The position numbers were made by a program, and so were the translations under genes. Below are positions 1-11,730 of a DNA stretch of 64,000 nt, piece by piece; position 1 is the first letter of the stretch; the number at the start of each line of letters is the position of its first letter. The notes beneath the pieces were generated by a model that saw only the letters and a program-made list of their open reading frames with translations, ran no database searches and had not been told where the DNA came from. Source of the stretch: Eleginops maclovinus (lineage: Eukaryota > Chordata > Actinopteri > Perciformes > Eleginopidae); the NCBI RefSeq assembly GCF_036324505.1, contig NC_086370.1, positions 16,518,600-16,582,599 of the forward strand, written 5' to 3'.

Positions 1-1986
1 AGCATCCTTCCCTCAGGATCCACCCTAACTCTGTGCAAAACACCCCCACTGTGCAACTGATTATTTTGTCGTGTAGCTGAACTATTTAGGTAATTAAATA
101 TATCATCCGTCATATGAATCACAAAGATTGCATGCGTGAGTTACACAAAGGTCGGGAAAGATTTTTCTTGGTTATTTCCTCCACTGAGGAAGTAGTTTAG
201 ACCGTCAGCAGGATAGCTCTTGCGCCTCTAGATTCCAGATACATTTGGTGGACACATTGAATTATTTTAGTCATCAGAAATGTGTTCAACTACAGTATGA
301 AACTGTGTGAGAAAAAAACATGATGAACCTCTTACCAGCAGGCTGAGACGTTTTTCATTATTGGCAGTATCTCCACTCTTTGGGCTTTGCCATTTCTCAA
401 ATTCTCTGACTTAACATAAATAATGTCTCTGCACAAAGCAGATCCAACATAATATATCTTTCCTGTCTACCTCAAACCCCAGTAAAAACATCTTTAATAT
501 TTGGCTATAGCAACGTTCTATTGCCATATGTCTAATTATGATGAATGACTGCAAAATGAAGGAATTACATGTTATTAAACTAAATGAAGATGAGACATGA
601 TTGTCCAACATAATGATGTACCATTTCTTTGCTTGTTTTATTTTTTTGCATTTCCATGCGGGCATCATATCATTTTACCTCTTGCTTTGCCATATTATGA
701 ATTGAGTTATACATATTTTCTGTTCCTGCCCTTAATACTAAATTCTGCTCCACCTTGTTAATTGTGTGCAACTATATTACCTCATAACTCAACATTTCTA
801 TAGGAAAAATGTACACTGGATGTTAGGGCCAGCTGTGAAAGTGTAATGGAAGCCCCCTATCCTCTTTATGGGTTATCCAGACAGCTGTCAGCCATATTGT
901 ATTCCTGTTACCACAACAAATAGCGTATGTGTGGCATGACACACCAGACAGTTTTTATGCCAGCTTTGTCACTTGGGCTTTCTGTTAAGAAATGAACTGT
1001 ACTTATAGGTTTATGGTGAAAGTACTGTATATGTTGAAATAATGAGTTTAATGTGCTCTCAATGTGTACACAAGGCCTTTACAGCACACTTTTTCCAACA
1101 ATAAGGATAACTGTACTCCATTCACATTATTGGGATCAGATTTTTGAAAGTGCACTTTGTATCTGCACCTTTTACAGCCGAGCCATTTGTCATAATGCAG
1201 TTGTTGAAGCAATGTTGACATTCCCAGAGGATTAAAATCAAATTAGTTGCAACATTGCATATGGATATTTTGGCCAGAAACAGCACTTCAGATATGTCCT
1301 GCCCACTTAAATCATGAGTGATCCTGATGAAACACAGGTTGAACAAGACGTCATCACGAATTGAGCCACATCCAGGCGGTGTTTCCTTTGATGTTCTTGG
1401 CTCGGATTATAATTGAAGTGCCCCAGTACAATTTTTCTCATCAAGTTTGTATCCATTTGTAGTTCATCAAAGGGGTTTGAGAAATCTGAGCATATCAGGG
1501 GTCAGTAATTAAATACAAAAAAATATATATTTGATGGGAGATATAAGCCAGGCTAGACCTCTGGTAACATCAGCAGATATCATCCATTATGTAGAGATTT
1601 TTTGGGAAAGAATCGTTTCATTAAAGCCCAGATTCATGTGTAAAAAAATTCCTCTTATCTGCTATGACATGCATTGTATGGAATGTCTGTTTAACATCCT
1701 GCACACTATGAAAGTCTTTACAGAAGTGCACATACATTTGAGCTGCAAAACTCAACTTAAAGGCAAATTAATTTGATGAATTTATGCAGAAACAGCTCAT
1801 TCCAGTTTCTCAAATATGGAGATTTCCTGTTTTCTTCTTTTGTTTTATATTATATGATATTTAAATGAATATCTGTAGGGGTTTGGACTGACAAAATAAG
1901 ACATTTAAAGACATCGTCTTTGACTTTAAAAAAATGGCATGGACATTTTCCACCTGGTGATGTTCAGTCTTTGTATGATCTCATAG
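1..1986 (+). other. sh3pxd2a intron (5' part off-window)
   Basis: No coding exon was found here on either strand. The missing first half of SH3-1 would be expected upstream but is not in these 1986 bases. Short open frames lack family motifs and plausible splice pairs. No recognisable repeat was identified. Confidence 0.7.
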
Positions 1987-2100
1987 GTTGGTGGTTTGTC
2001 AGCACCGCAGAGGAGCAGGGTTGGGTCCCTGCTACCTATCTTCACTCCCACAGTGGCACACGGGATGACTTGGAGCTGGGCGCCTCCAAAGCCGGGGAAG
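1987..2100 (+). CDS. sh3pxd2a: sh3pxd2a exon: C-terminal half of SH3 domain 1
   Basis: The acceptor AG is at 1985-1986 and the donor is gtaagt at 2101. The exon begins with two bases completing a Gly codon and reads [18 protein letters not shown], the second half of an SH3 fold with its WW and GWVP..Y signature. It continues into the acidic GTRDDLELG linker typical of TKS5 and ends with one base of a codon, so the next exon must begin with two bases. This matches both the 4400 and the 6459 exons. Confidence 0.93.
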
Positions 2101-5100
2101 GTAAGTCACTGTCTCCTTCCTCTGCCCACCCACACAAACACAACCTTACACGCTCTCTTATATTTACCCACACAGACACAACCTCTGCTCTCAGCCTTTA
2201 GTCTTTGATTATGTGACAGAATGGAGCAAATTCGCCCCTGCTTCACCACTGCCGGCCTACGCTAACGTCTGACGCCACTGGCGTGAACACCTCTCTCTCT
2301 GTCTGCCTGCCACCGTAAGCACGCTATGACAGAGTTTAGATTCAGGTCTGGGTAAACAGCGAGAAGGACTGCCAGGAGAGACCGGACCGCAGCCACTGAA
2401 GTGATGTGCTGCACAGTAATGCACTGTAGAGTAAAAAAATGTGATGATACTACCACCATGGTGGGACTTCATGAAAGAGGCATGTGTTTCAATCAGCAGT
2501 AAGGGATAAAACATGAAAATATTCTAAGTTATGGTAAATTAAAAACAAATTCCCATGTGAATTGTGTTATTTCATGCTGTTTCTGCATCTCATTGTGAGT
2601 TGCAGACATGTTGCAGTACAGTAGAACCCCGTTTCATGAGCTAACTTGAGTCAGAGACGGATCCAAAACTCTGATAAGAAACACGCCTATGTAGAGATCG
2701 GTTTGCCAGAATCTAAGGACTAATCTGAGGACGGCATCCAATCGTGCAATCATCCCAATAGGCCTGTCAGAGACTCTTACTAACCCATAGTCTCATTCTT
2801 CAAGCATTTTTAATATCAGTGGGGAAAACATTTTAATTGCAGAGGAATTGAGCTCAATTCGCGTCAGATCCTCAGACTTTAAAGGCTTTGACAGGTAAAG
2901 AAGCGACTGCAGCTTGTTTAAGATTAATGCAGCATTGTGTTAGAGAAAACCAAATAAACTACAGGCATGGAAATAATTAAGGTGCGAATTGCGCTTCCAA
3001 AAAAACATCAAGACTTTCCAGCACTGTGGACAAAAAACTTCCATTGCTTTACAATTGCTGTAATGCGTAACAATGCGACCCAGGGTCCCCTCGGTCTTGT
3101 GTATCTTGTGACTCAAGGGTGGAGACTGAGAGGGAATACATGAATCTAAACAGTGGTACTGTTTCACAATCTTTTAAATATGTTTACATTTCTCCCTATT
3201 TCGGCTTACAGAGTGCACATCTATCAGAAGATTTCAACATATACGCCTACCACAAATGTAGGACCACACACAGATGCCTACACCAAATACCCCTATCTGC
3301 TCTGACAGAGATAGCTGGAGTTTGCTGCCAGGGGTTTTTGGGGAAGACTAATCTGTCAGTGTAATTAGTGATTATGTGTCTCATCAGTCATTGCAAGAAA
3401 CTCATAAAGCATCTCTGTGTCAGGCCTGTGGTCTTCAGCAGGCTGTGCCATTGCATTGTTGCAGAAAACCCCCCCACATATTCTTGGTTATTTTGAGAAG
3501 AGAACAATGTTGAAAGCTCAGGCAGCATGAGATGTACGTTTACACACTGATGGAAAAGAATATATAAATTATCCCACTTGGTTTGTTCAGATTGTACACA
3601 GAAATAAATATATTGCCCAAATGAATAGATAGACATTTTGGGAAACATTCTTATTTGCGATAGATAACAAATCATCTGGTACGTAACCTTGAGATGACTT
3701 CAAAATGCCCTTGAAATGGTTGATTTGTCACTTTTTTATACCATTTAGACAAATAACAAAAGACACATATTTTTTACATCTTTTGTGCCATTTGATCAAA
3801 TCCATGCTACATGTTTCCTCCAGCTATGTTAGCATCACTGTAAACATTAAGCTAGAAAGACACACCATTTGAGTACTATGCTCCCTAAAAATACATTTAT
3901 GGTCAAATTGAGTTACATTTCTTTTCCTTAACTTTTCCTGAACTACTTTATCATTTAGGAAAATGACACAGGACTGCAATTTGCGGAAATGTGAAGTTTT
4001 ACCTTCCAAAAGCATCGGCAAATGAAGATAATCCTTAGCACACAGCTCCAACCTGCGGCCCTCAGCTGCATTATTAATTGGATGGCATTCTTGCTGCAGC
4101 AATGTGTGTCCCAGATGCTCTAGCACAACGGGATGGGAAAACCAGGCTAACAACATCCTAGTTACAAGCCACACAGAAGATGTCTTTGGTTTAACACTTC
4201 CTCTGTAACCTCCATCCATCCACTCTAACTGTCCACCCTGTTTTGCTTGTGGTCTTGTGGTCATGTCCTCCATGTAGCTAATAATGAGGCTCCATGTCAT
4301 TTGTGTGTTGTATGTTTGTGTAACATTTGTGCTTGCTCTTCATGTCTCCAATGTTTGTTTGTTTGTGTTTTTCGTCTGGTCACCATGTGTGTCTGTCAGT
4401 TACTAAGCGGCATAAAGCTCATCTGAAGAGGCTGGACCGGAGATGGACGTTGGGGGGTGTCATCAGTCGGCAGCAAAGCCGAGGTGAACTCAGACAGTTG
4501 CTGCATCACCTCCCTCACTCCCTCATCCTTGTCATTGTTCCTCCCACCCTGTCTGTCGTATCGTCTCTTATCACATTCATCTCCTCCCGCTCTACATGCA
4601 CATATTTGTTCTGTTTATTATCCCAGTTGTTGTCTTCCAGCAAATGCATTTATCGTGAGCCACAGTCCCCCCCAAACTAACCACTAACTGACTTTAATAA
4701 AACAAAGGTGAAATCATCAACTTTATATACACCAATTATTGATGCTGAGCTCAAATTATGTTACAAAAGTGCTTCAAGTCATTTTCTTTATAATTACGCA
4801 CTGTGTGCCAAAACCAATCTTACCAGATTCATAGAAAACAACTGCCCAGTCATCTGAAAGTAGTTGCGTAATAGACTTTGGAATGCCTTATTCTGCATTT
4901 TAGAGCCATATTTTTATTTTTTATGAGCGAATGAAGCGTGGCAGTATTTTTTTAATACGTGTGTATTGTACCAAAGTGTGGGACAAACATATATATCCTG
5001 CTGTGATGCAGATAGCAACCATATTGAAAGATAAACAAAGAGCCTTATTAATCTCTAACTTATTAAGATAGAACCTTTCAATCACAAACTCGCACATGTT

Positions 5101-8100
5101 CGTCTTAACAATGCTAAGGGGCTTTTTCTGTAGGAGATGTATTTGGATTGCTGACAGTGGAATGAGGATAAGCTATTGAGTTCAGCCCAAACTTAATGCT
5201 TGGCAGTGGGTTCTGCTCTCTGGAGTGGAGAGAGAGCTGTTTCCACCCTAGCACTGCAATCCTGCTTTTTTGTCTTAAAAAAGAAAAACACAGATATTTT
5301 GCTGACTCCACAAGAATAATTTAAAACACCGATGCAGGCGATGCATGTTGTGGTTAACATAACATCTGATTCAGAGTTTCCCTTTATTGCACGGCTGGAT
5401 ATTGTTTGAAAGAGGTTGGTGAGAGGCAAACGTTTTACCAGCCCCGACACAAGGAGACCGGAAGAAACAGGCAAAAGGAAAATAAAGCAGACGGAAATAT
5501 CTTTACCCGGGAGCCTTCTTTAGTTTTGCAAGTTAAGGGATTTACAATCCAACACCCATACAACTCCTGAACAACCTCAGAAAATGGGTGGAGAAAAGGA
5601 AAATGGAATAATCTGTCACCACAATGTTGCTTCCTGTTTACCAACTGGGAAGACAGCATATAAAGTGCTTTATTATGTGCTCCCCTTCTTTTTGAACACA
5701 CCTCTTTTCCCTGTATTTAGAAAGGAATTGCTGTAATGACAGGAAATGATGCCTCTGCTCTGCCCCTTGGCTTGATGGGAATGCATAAACCAGTGTGAAG
5801 CCTCTGCTTTCTATTATGAGCTGAGTTTGAAGATGCTTGCTGTCAAGAGGCCAAGGACACTGTTAGGACATTAGCAGGCCCCATGTGCTGTATTTCCCTT
5901 TGGTTATACCTGAGTTCTAGTGGATTTAGTTGTTAAAGTGTTTGATTTCATGAAGATTTGATCAAACACTCTGGAACTAGTTAATGTTTTATGAAGTTTA
6001 TTGGGCAGGTGTTGTTAAGAAGCTAAAATAATGAGGTTGGAGGAACAAGGCAAACAAATGTGAACTGGAGTCAGCCAAGCATCATGTCTGTTGAGACAAT
6101 TATGAAAAAGATTTGGGCTTAACAATTGATTTGACCACAACTAATTAATTGCTAGGCAAAACAAAACAAAATAATAATCAACAATACATCACATCTGTGT
6201 AACTTAACTGAATTATATTATAACTCGCACATCTGGCAGCGGAACCAAGGCCAGAAAGCAGAACTGTTCCGGCCTGTATTAAAGAAAATAAAAAGTCTCA
6301 TATTGCTGCATAGGTGCCAATGAATCACAGGATAATCTATCATTGTTTATTTGTTTACCCTTATGTTTTATTACTATTATTTAGGTTTTCAATCATGATT
6401 TTGTTTTTATAGCCCAAAATCTTAGCTTTATTGTCCTCCTCTGCTATTGCTTTTGCAGAGGAGAAGTATGTAACAGTGCAGCCCTACTCCAGCCAGGGCA
6501 AGGATGAAATTGCTTTCGAGAAAGGAGTCGTTGTGGATGTGATCCAGAAGAACCTAGAAGGCTGGTGGTTTATCAGGTAAGCATCTGCTCACTGGCTTCA
6601 GAGTTTTTTTTCATCTTACTTTAAAAACAGAGGATGTAATTTTAATTCCTTTATCTCTATTAACCTACTTTACTAGGTACCAGGATAAAGAGGGCTGGGC
6701 TCCAGCCTCATACCTGAAGAAGATGAAGGATGATCTCTCTCCCCGCAAAAAGACCGTGACCGGCCCAGTGGAGATAATTGGAAACATCATGGAGATTAGT
6801 AACCTGCTTAACAAGAAAGCCTTGAGTGAGAAAGATGTTCAGATTGAAGGAGTCCCAGAGAGCCCCCAAGTGGCCAAGAAGGAGATCAGCCTGCCAATGC
6901 CTTGTGCTGACTCCAGCCCTGTTAATAACCCACTAGACGGAAAAAGTCAAGCAGAGCCTGCCTCACCGGCTGTAGCCCGCATCGCTCCTCATCGGGTGGA
7001 AATTGGTAAGTTGTGTCTTTTTAAATGCACCTGTTACATTCGATGACGAATAACTCATAAACTAAAACGTATTTTTAATCTCATTATTCTCAAAAGTGAC
7101 CAAATAATCATGTATTTTTTTACCAGGTTCCCCAGTTCTCAGGCAAAAACCTCCTCCCCGAAGAGACGCAACCCTGGTAAGTGTGTGAGTTTGAGAAGCC
7201 TCTCAAAAGGTAAATCTGCCATGAAGTTTTATTTGACCATCTGAGAAGGATGAAATCTGTCCAACTTAACTGTAGACATCTGAAATGTTTCGAGGAGCTT
7301 CAATCATATGCTGTTGTTTCTTACTTTTGTGGGGCCACAAATCAAGCAGGTCTAAACTGGTCCAAATCCTATCATACTGTATACTTTAAATGTGAAATCT
7401 TGATTGAAAAGGACTAGTAACTGTCAGTTAAATACAATAGTTCCCTGTTAAATTAAGTGCAGCATGAAATATAAATTCTCAAGTATAGCAAAAGTATCTC
7501 AAAACTGGATTTAGTGACATTGCATCACTAACAGTGTTGATTTCTTTTGTGTTCAGGGATTTCAGTTGCCCTCCCCACCAGAGGCCCCTACAGTTGAAGC
7601 AGAGTATTACACCATTGCAGATTTCCAGTCCTGTATATCTGATGGTATCACTTTCAATGGAGGAGAGAAAGCAGAGGTAAGCACTCTTTTCAAGATGAAC
7701 TCCCTTCATACATTTTCAGACTGATATATATTTCTTGTTGTATTATTGCTTTCATGAACAACTTTTCTATTCTAAGAGAATATCAAAATAACAAATGTAA
7801 ATCTTAAATGTATACAAATGCCATTGAATTAATTTTTTTACTTTTTTTTTTTTATATGTATTTCAGGTCATTGAGAAGAACTCTGGTGGTTGGTGGTATG
7901 TCCATATCGGAGAGAAGGAGGGCTGGGCTCCCTGCTCCTACATTGACAAACGTAAAAAGCCCAACCTGAATCGCAGAACAAGCACTCTGTGCCGCCCAAA
8001 AGTTCCACCACCAGCTCCACCTGTCAAAAAACAAGACTCCTCTGAGACTGCACCTCCCAGCAGCCCTGCATCTGAGGCTCCAGAGTCACCTGTGTCTCCT

Positions 8101-9789
8101 GGAAGGCCGGTGTATGAAGAGCCAGAATATGATGTCCCTGCCATTGGAGATCTGGACATGGAGTCTGAGTTTGAGTTTCTGAGGGGAGAAGGTTCCTTGG
8201 TGGACGTAAAATATGAGGAAACATCCTCAGAGAAAGGATCCCACCTGTCCTCCAAGCCTTCTCCGGCTTCGTCACTCCATAGTGCATCCTTCAAGATGTG
8301 TGACTCATTTGAAGATGGCCACGAAGCAGAGGGGGAGGCGGAGGCAGAGTGTATCTATGAGAATGAAGGCTTCCAGCCTTTCAGGGAGACACCAGAACGG
8401 CAGTGCAGCAGAGACTCAAATTCCTCCAAGACAAGCGCCTTGTCAGAAACTGGCAAGACTGCAAACCCAACATCAGGTGGGTGGAGATCTGCAGGTCACA
8501 AGCTCAAGATAGACTTGAATGGGAGCCCATTTTCAACCAAAGCTGAGGAGGCATCCAGTCCTAAATCTGCCTCTGCTGAGTCCACCCCAGATCTGTCTAG
8601 AACTAAGAAAGATCAAGAGGAAAGCAAGGCATCCTTTTCCATCAAGTGTTCCTCTAAACCAAAGCCAGTGGTGAGACCTAAACCACAACTAGCCAAGGCC
8701 TCCAGTGCAGAGAAGATGGACATCAGCACCTTGAGGAGACAGCTGCGACCAATAGGGCAGCTGAAGAATGGCCCCAAAACTAAAGGTGAGGACTCTGAGA
8801 CAGCTTCTGTTATTTCCTCAGAGGACTCCTTCTCTTCTCAGAGCACGTCCGATCTCTCCTCCATCTATTCAAAAGGCAGCCGGGGAGACTCAGATCTGGA
8901 AGGTGGCAGCTTGTATCGCACCACTGATCCATACGAGAAGGCCCAAGAGACTGAAGTCAGCTTCCCAGCTAATGTGGAGGTGGAAGTGCTGGAGAAGCAG
9001 GAGAGTGGCTGGTGGTATATCCGCTGGGGAGACACAGAGGGTTGGGCTCCGACTTACTTCTTGGAGCCAGTCAGACAACAAGATGACATGGCAGGGTCTG
9101 AATCTGATGGCACCCCAACTAAACCTGGAAGCATCAGCAAGTCCAACAGCCTAGAGAAGAATGAACAAAGGGTGCAGGCGTTGAACAACATCAACCAAAA
9201 CCTAAAGAAGGTCACCCCACCCATCCCATCCAAGCCTCCAGGTGGCCTTTCAAAACCCATCGGCTTGTTTGGTTCACGGAAGCAGAATAGCACCAAACAG
9301 CAGCAGGTTGTTAGACCTCAGTCCGTTTTCATTTCAGCCCCGATAAGGGACGGACCCAGCCCTGTTGGCTCTCTCAGGAGAAACGAGTCCCTCAACTCCA
9401 CGGACCACCCTCGTGCCAGCCCTACAGTGAGACGCAATGCCTCCTTCGGCACTGTGCCTCGTAACTTGCCGCCAAACAACATAGCACTACCCCACAGGAA
9501 CAGATCTGCTAATGGTAGCTCTGAATCTCTTGGCCTTGGCTCTCAGAGGAATGCCCTCCCTGTATCCACCGTTAAACCAAAGCCCCACATCATCCATAAC
9601 AACCTCAGAGAGGTGTTTGTCTCCATAGCAGATTATCATGGCGATGAGGAGACCATGGGGTTTCCTGAGGGGACAAGTCTGGAGGTCCTTGACAGAAACC
9701 CCAACGGATGGTGGTACTGCAAGATTCTGGACAATGGCAGACCTAGGAAAGGATGGGTTCCCTCAAATTACCTCGAGAAAAAGCCCTAG
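1987..9789 (+). CDS. sh3pxd2a: SH3 and PX domain-containing protein 2A (TKS5/FISH), 3' part of the gene
   Basis: Seven exons (1987-2100, 4400-4483, 6459-6576, 6677-7005, 7127-7176, 7557-7676, 7867-9789) join in phase with GT..AG introns and give about 911 residues plus a stop. The product is a Src-substrate scaffold that recruits actin and protease machinery at podosomes and invadopodia (family knowledge). The sequence shows the end of SH3-1, then SH3-2 (6467-6576 joined to 6677-6716), SH3-3 (7605-7676 joined to 7867-7950), SH3-4 (8911-9066) and SH3-5 (9613-9786). Each has the GWW turn and a GW(A/V)P...Y-type end. Linkers contain [20 protein letters not shown] and the tyrosine motifs YEEPEYDVP and IYENEGF. 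Exon order and linkers fit SH3PXD2A better than SH3PXD2B, for example [12 protein letters not shown] before SH3-4. The PX domain, the start of SH3-1 and the promoter are outside the window. Teleosts carry two co-orthologues (aa/ab); I cannot tell which this is. Confidence 0.96.
2101..4399 (+). other. sh3pxd2a intron flanking the cassette exon (upstream side)
   Basis: The intron is bounded by gtaagt (2101) and ctgtcag (4393-4399). A CA-rich stretch (2124-2190) lies just inside the donor. No exon, RNA gene or clear transposon was recognised. Confidence 0.8.
4400..4483 (+). CDS. sh3pxd2a: sh3pxd2a 84-base cassette exon in the SH3-1/SH3-2 linker
   Basis: The exon follows a ctgtcag acceptor and ends before gtgaac. 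It encodes 28 residues, a basic segment including [18 protein letters not shown]. The length is an exact multiple of three and both borders are phase 1, so skipping it keeps the frame. The same segment is optional in mammalian SH3PXD2A isoforms, as I recall. Alternative use here is inferred from phase; no transcript evidence is available. Confidence 0.9.
4484..6458 (+). other. sh3pxd2a intron flanking the cassette exon (downstream side)
   Basis: The intron is bounded by gtgaac (4484) and ttttgcag. The sequence just after the cassette donor is rich in C/T (ctccctcactccctc, near 4509). Pyrimidine-rich intronic tracts can bind splicing repressors, but that role is only inference. Nothing else was recognised. 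Confidence 0.75.
6459..6576 (+). CDS. sh3pxd2a: sh3pxd2a exon: N-terminal part of SH3 domain 2
   Basis: The acceptor is ttttgcag at 6451-6458 and the donor is gtaagc at 6577. It reads [18 protein letters not shown], then a hydrophobic strand and EGWWFI, the first three quarters of an SH3 domain. The exon starts with two bases of a Glu codon and ends with AG of an Arg codon completed by the next exon across a 100-base intron. Confidence 0.95.
6677..7005 (+). CDS. sh3pxd2a: sh3pxd2a exon: end of SH3 domain 2 and the SH3-2/SH3-3 linker
   Basis: Acceptor tactag at 6671-6676, donor gtaagt at 7006. It starts [15 protein letters not shown], closing SH3-2, then carries the conserved [20 protein letters not shown] segment and the AKKEISLP and SPAVARIAP stretches known from TKS5. 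The 109 whole codons are followed by one base, in phase with the small exon at 7127. Confidence 0.95.
7127..7176 (+). CDS. sh3pxd2a: sh3pxd2a 50-base small exon, proline-rich linker
   Basis: The acceptor is taccag at 7121-7126 and the donor is gtaagt at 7177. The exon encodes [16 protein letters not shown], a basic proline-rich linker whose PPPRR core is conserved in TKS5. It starts with two bases and ends at a codon boundary, so skipping it alone would shift the frame. It is therefore expected to be constitutive. Confidence 0.9.
7557..7676 (+). CDS. sh3pxd2a: sh3pxd2a exon: first half of SH3 domain 3
   Basis: Acceptor gttcag, donor gtaagc at 7677. The 120-base phase 0-0 exon reads [20 protein letters not shown] and on to GGEKAE. 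This is the proline-rich entry and the first strands of SH3-3, including the YYTIADF (ALYDY-like) motif. The domain is completed by the last exon. Confidence 0.95.
7867..9789 (+). CDS. sh3pxd2a: sh3pxd2a last coding exon: end of SH3-3, linker, SH3-4, SH3-5, stop
   Basis: Acceptor tatttcag at 7859-7866. The open frame runs 640 codons to TAG at 9787-9789. It starts [12 protein letters not shown], closing SH3-3. The long Ser/Pro/Glu-rich linker (about 7960-8910) carries candidate phosphotyrosine motifs EEPEYDVP and IYENEGF and class I/II SH3 ligands ([10 protein letters not shown]). SH3-4 (8911-9066) reads [20 protein letters not shown] and ends [10 protein letters not shown] second linker has [10 protein letters not shown] and repeated RRN(E/A)S motifs, RRNESL and RRNASF. 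SH3-5 (9613-9786) ends [12 protein letters not shown]. One very large terminal exon is usual for this gene. Confidence 0.97.
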   Translation, partial: VIEKNSGGWWYVHIGEKEGWAPCSYIDKRKKPNLNRRTSTLCRPKVPPPAPPVKKQDSSETAPPSSPASEAPESPVSPGRPVYEEPEYDVPAIGDLDMESEFEFLRGEGSLVDVKYEETSSEKGSHLSSKPSPASSLHSASFKMCDSFEDGHEAEGEAEAECIYENEGFQPFRETPERQCSRDSNSSKTSALSETGKTANPTSGGWRSAGHKLKIDLNGSPFSTKAEEASSPKSASAESTPDLSRTKKDQEESKASFSIKCSSKPKPVVRPKPQLAKASSAEKMDISTLRRQLRPIGQLKNGPKTKGEDSETASVISSEDSFSSQSTSDLSSIYSKGSRGDSDLEGGSLYRTTDPYEKAQETEVSFPANVEVEVLEKQESGWWYIRWGDTEGWAPTYFLEPVRQQDDMAGSESDGTPTKPGSISKSNSLEKNEQRVQALNNINQNLKKVTPPIPSKPPGGLSKPIGLFGSRKQNSTKQQQVVRPQSVFISAPIRDGPSPVGSLRRNESLNSTDHPRASPTVRRNASFGTVPRNLPPNNIALPHRNRSANGSSESLGLGSQRNALPVSTVKPKPHIIHNNLREVFVSIADYHGDEETMGFPEGTSLEVLDRNPNGWWYCKILDNGRPRKGWVPSNYLEKKP

Positions 9790-10830
9790 CAATCATGTGT
9801 GGAGCTGGCAGAACTCTGAACGTGCGTGTAAAGACTACTCAACTGATGCATTTGTTTTGTGAAAAAAAAAAAGCAAACCCTAATACCTTAAGTAAGGATT
9901 GAAATCTTACTCCGGTACCTTTTGCCAAAATGAGCAGCCAGATCAAACTGTGACTTTGAAATAAAATGAGACATCTGGTAAAATGAGTCTACATGATACA
10001 GTGCCTGAGACGTTGCATTAGGAGCAATATATCGAGACTTAGTGACACAGCCAAAGAGAACACCAGTGAGCAGAAGAATGATTCAATGATATTCTTCAGT
10101 GGTTACCTTTTAACTTGAACTAAGATACCATTTTGTGTCCAATCTTTAAACCCTTCTTTGTAAGTTTACGATGTCATTTAAAAAAAAAAAACGATGTATG
10201 CATTTAAAGCTTACTGCATGTTTGAAACATTCATTATACTGACTATGCCTTGAGCTGTTGAGTAACCCTTTTCTCCTCCTTTCTTTAAAGAAAATCTCAG
10301 TTGTTGCCAAAGCTGCTTTTGTTAGTCTCACCATGGTGCTGTCTGTTTGCATGTTTTTTTATATTTCTTATACTGTATGTCACCTTTATGTGAAATATTT
10401 TATCCAATTTAATTGTGTTATATTGTTCTAACAAAACAATTTGTGAGCATCTCAGACTATTACAGTATGATTACACTTTCAATTCCTGGTGATCTCCCCT
10501 AAAATGTCTTTCATTTTAGAGGTTATTTGTCCAAAATGAAACGTCATTTGAAATTATATTTATTCATTCCTTAAAAATCATATTTTTACTTATTTTATTA
10601 TTATTTTAAGACGTGTATTCATAAAAAAATCACAACCGCTTAAACATTTTTAAGAACTGCTCTTTTAATAATAACATTTAGAATTTCTGCTGGGCAGTAA
10701 TTTTTACATAACTCTTCAGCTGCAGCAGTACTGCGATGCTCACTTTTGTTTAATGTTAACTGTGTGACCAGTGATGATAATTGAAGTGCCAAAAGAATGA
10801 ATTCAATAAATGCACTTTTTAACAATCATA
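9790..10830 (+). other. sh3pxd2a: sh3pxd2a 3' UTR (approximate end)
   Basis: AT-rich sequence follows the stop directly. Two AATAAA hexamers lie on the gene strand, at 9960-9965 and 10805-10810. The second is followed by a T-rich stretch (10840-10862) that fits a downstream cleavage element, so the main end is placed near 10830. The AU-rich segment 10550-10615 (TATTTATT and TTATTATTATTTT runs) could be a stability element. The end point is inferred. Confidence 0.5.
10805..10810 (+). terminator. Candidate polyadenylation signal AATAAA for sh3pxd2a
   Basis: A canonical AATAAA lies about 1 kb after the stop codon with T-rich sequence 30-50 bases downstream. An earlier AATAAA at 9960 could produce a short 3' UTR form. 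Confidence 0.45.
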
Positions 10831-11410
10831 AGTACTCGCTTCTTTTTCTCTTTTAATAATTTTTCACTCATAGTTACTGTTCGCCCACACATCATGTCGG
10901 TTCCTCTAGAAATGTTTTCCAAAGATTTCTGACATGTGTTCTTCCATAAGATAAACTGACGTAACACTTCCCACCGTTTAAGAAATTCAACAAGTCTTCC
11001 CAATGGTATATCTATATATATATATATAAAATTGCCTCTTTGCTTTAATTTGTATTTGATAAAAAAAACTAAAACAAAACTGAATGCATACAGTATCTGG
11101 TAAAAGCTTACAAAATGATAGTCTCTTTAAAGTGCAGTACATCACATGTTGTTATCCCTGTTCAGAGAGTGGAGGAGAATCCTCTGAAGTTGGGCCGGGA
11201 GTCTTCAAGATCCTCACAACACCATGTTAACACTTATTCAACTTTATTTAAAAAATCAACAGACTCAAGAGAGTTCCAATAGAATAGAGTTTACTGAAAA
11301 TTCAACAAAGTACAGCAAACAAGAGTCAGGTCCATAGAGTCGACTGTTTTCACAATATTCAAGTTCATATTTATAGACATTTCTTATCAGTTGTCTCGCT
11401 TTCATGTATG
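10831..11410. other. Intergenic, no gene seen
   Basis: This is AT-rich sequence with a short (TA)n run at about 11011-11028. No coding or RNA gene was recognised. Confidence 0.6.
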
Positions 11411-11412
11411 TC

Positions 11413-11480
<68 letters not shown>
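11411..11480. repeat. (TG)n microsatellite
   Basis: Two TCTG units are followed by an uninterrupted TG dinucleotide run from about 11418 to 11474, then TATATA. It is a likely length-polymorphic marker. Confidence 0.97.
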
Positions 11481-11730
11481 GTCTTACTTCTCTTTCAACC
11501 CAGTAACAGTCCAATTAGTGCAATATCGGATGATGTCAGGTACCAGGCACCAGGACACTCTTTTTTGATCTTAACTGTCTCCAATACTTAAGAAGTTATT
11601 TTGATATGTTGACCTAGGTTAATTTTAATAATGACCCAACCTTGCCAACTGTCTCCATCTCTCATAATCGCTATTCCTTGGTTTTAACCATTATTTCCCA
11701 ATGTCCCATACACATAAAAAATATCCCACA

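Noticed and set aside
3824..4300. 158-codon open frame on the minus strand inside an sh3pxd2a intron
   Set aside because: It shows no family motif and lies antisense within the intron just upstream of the cassette exon.
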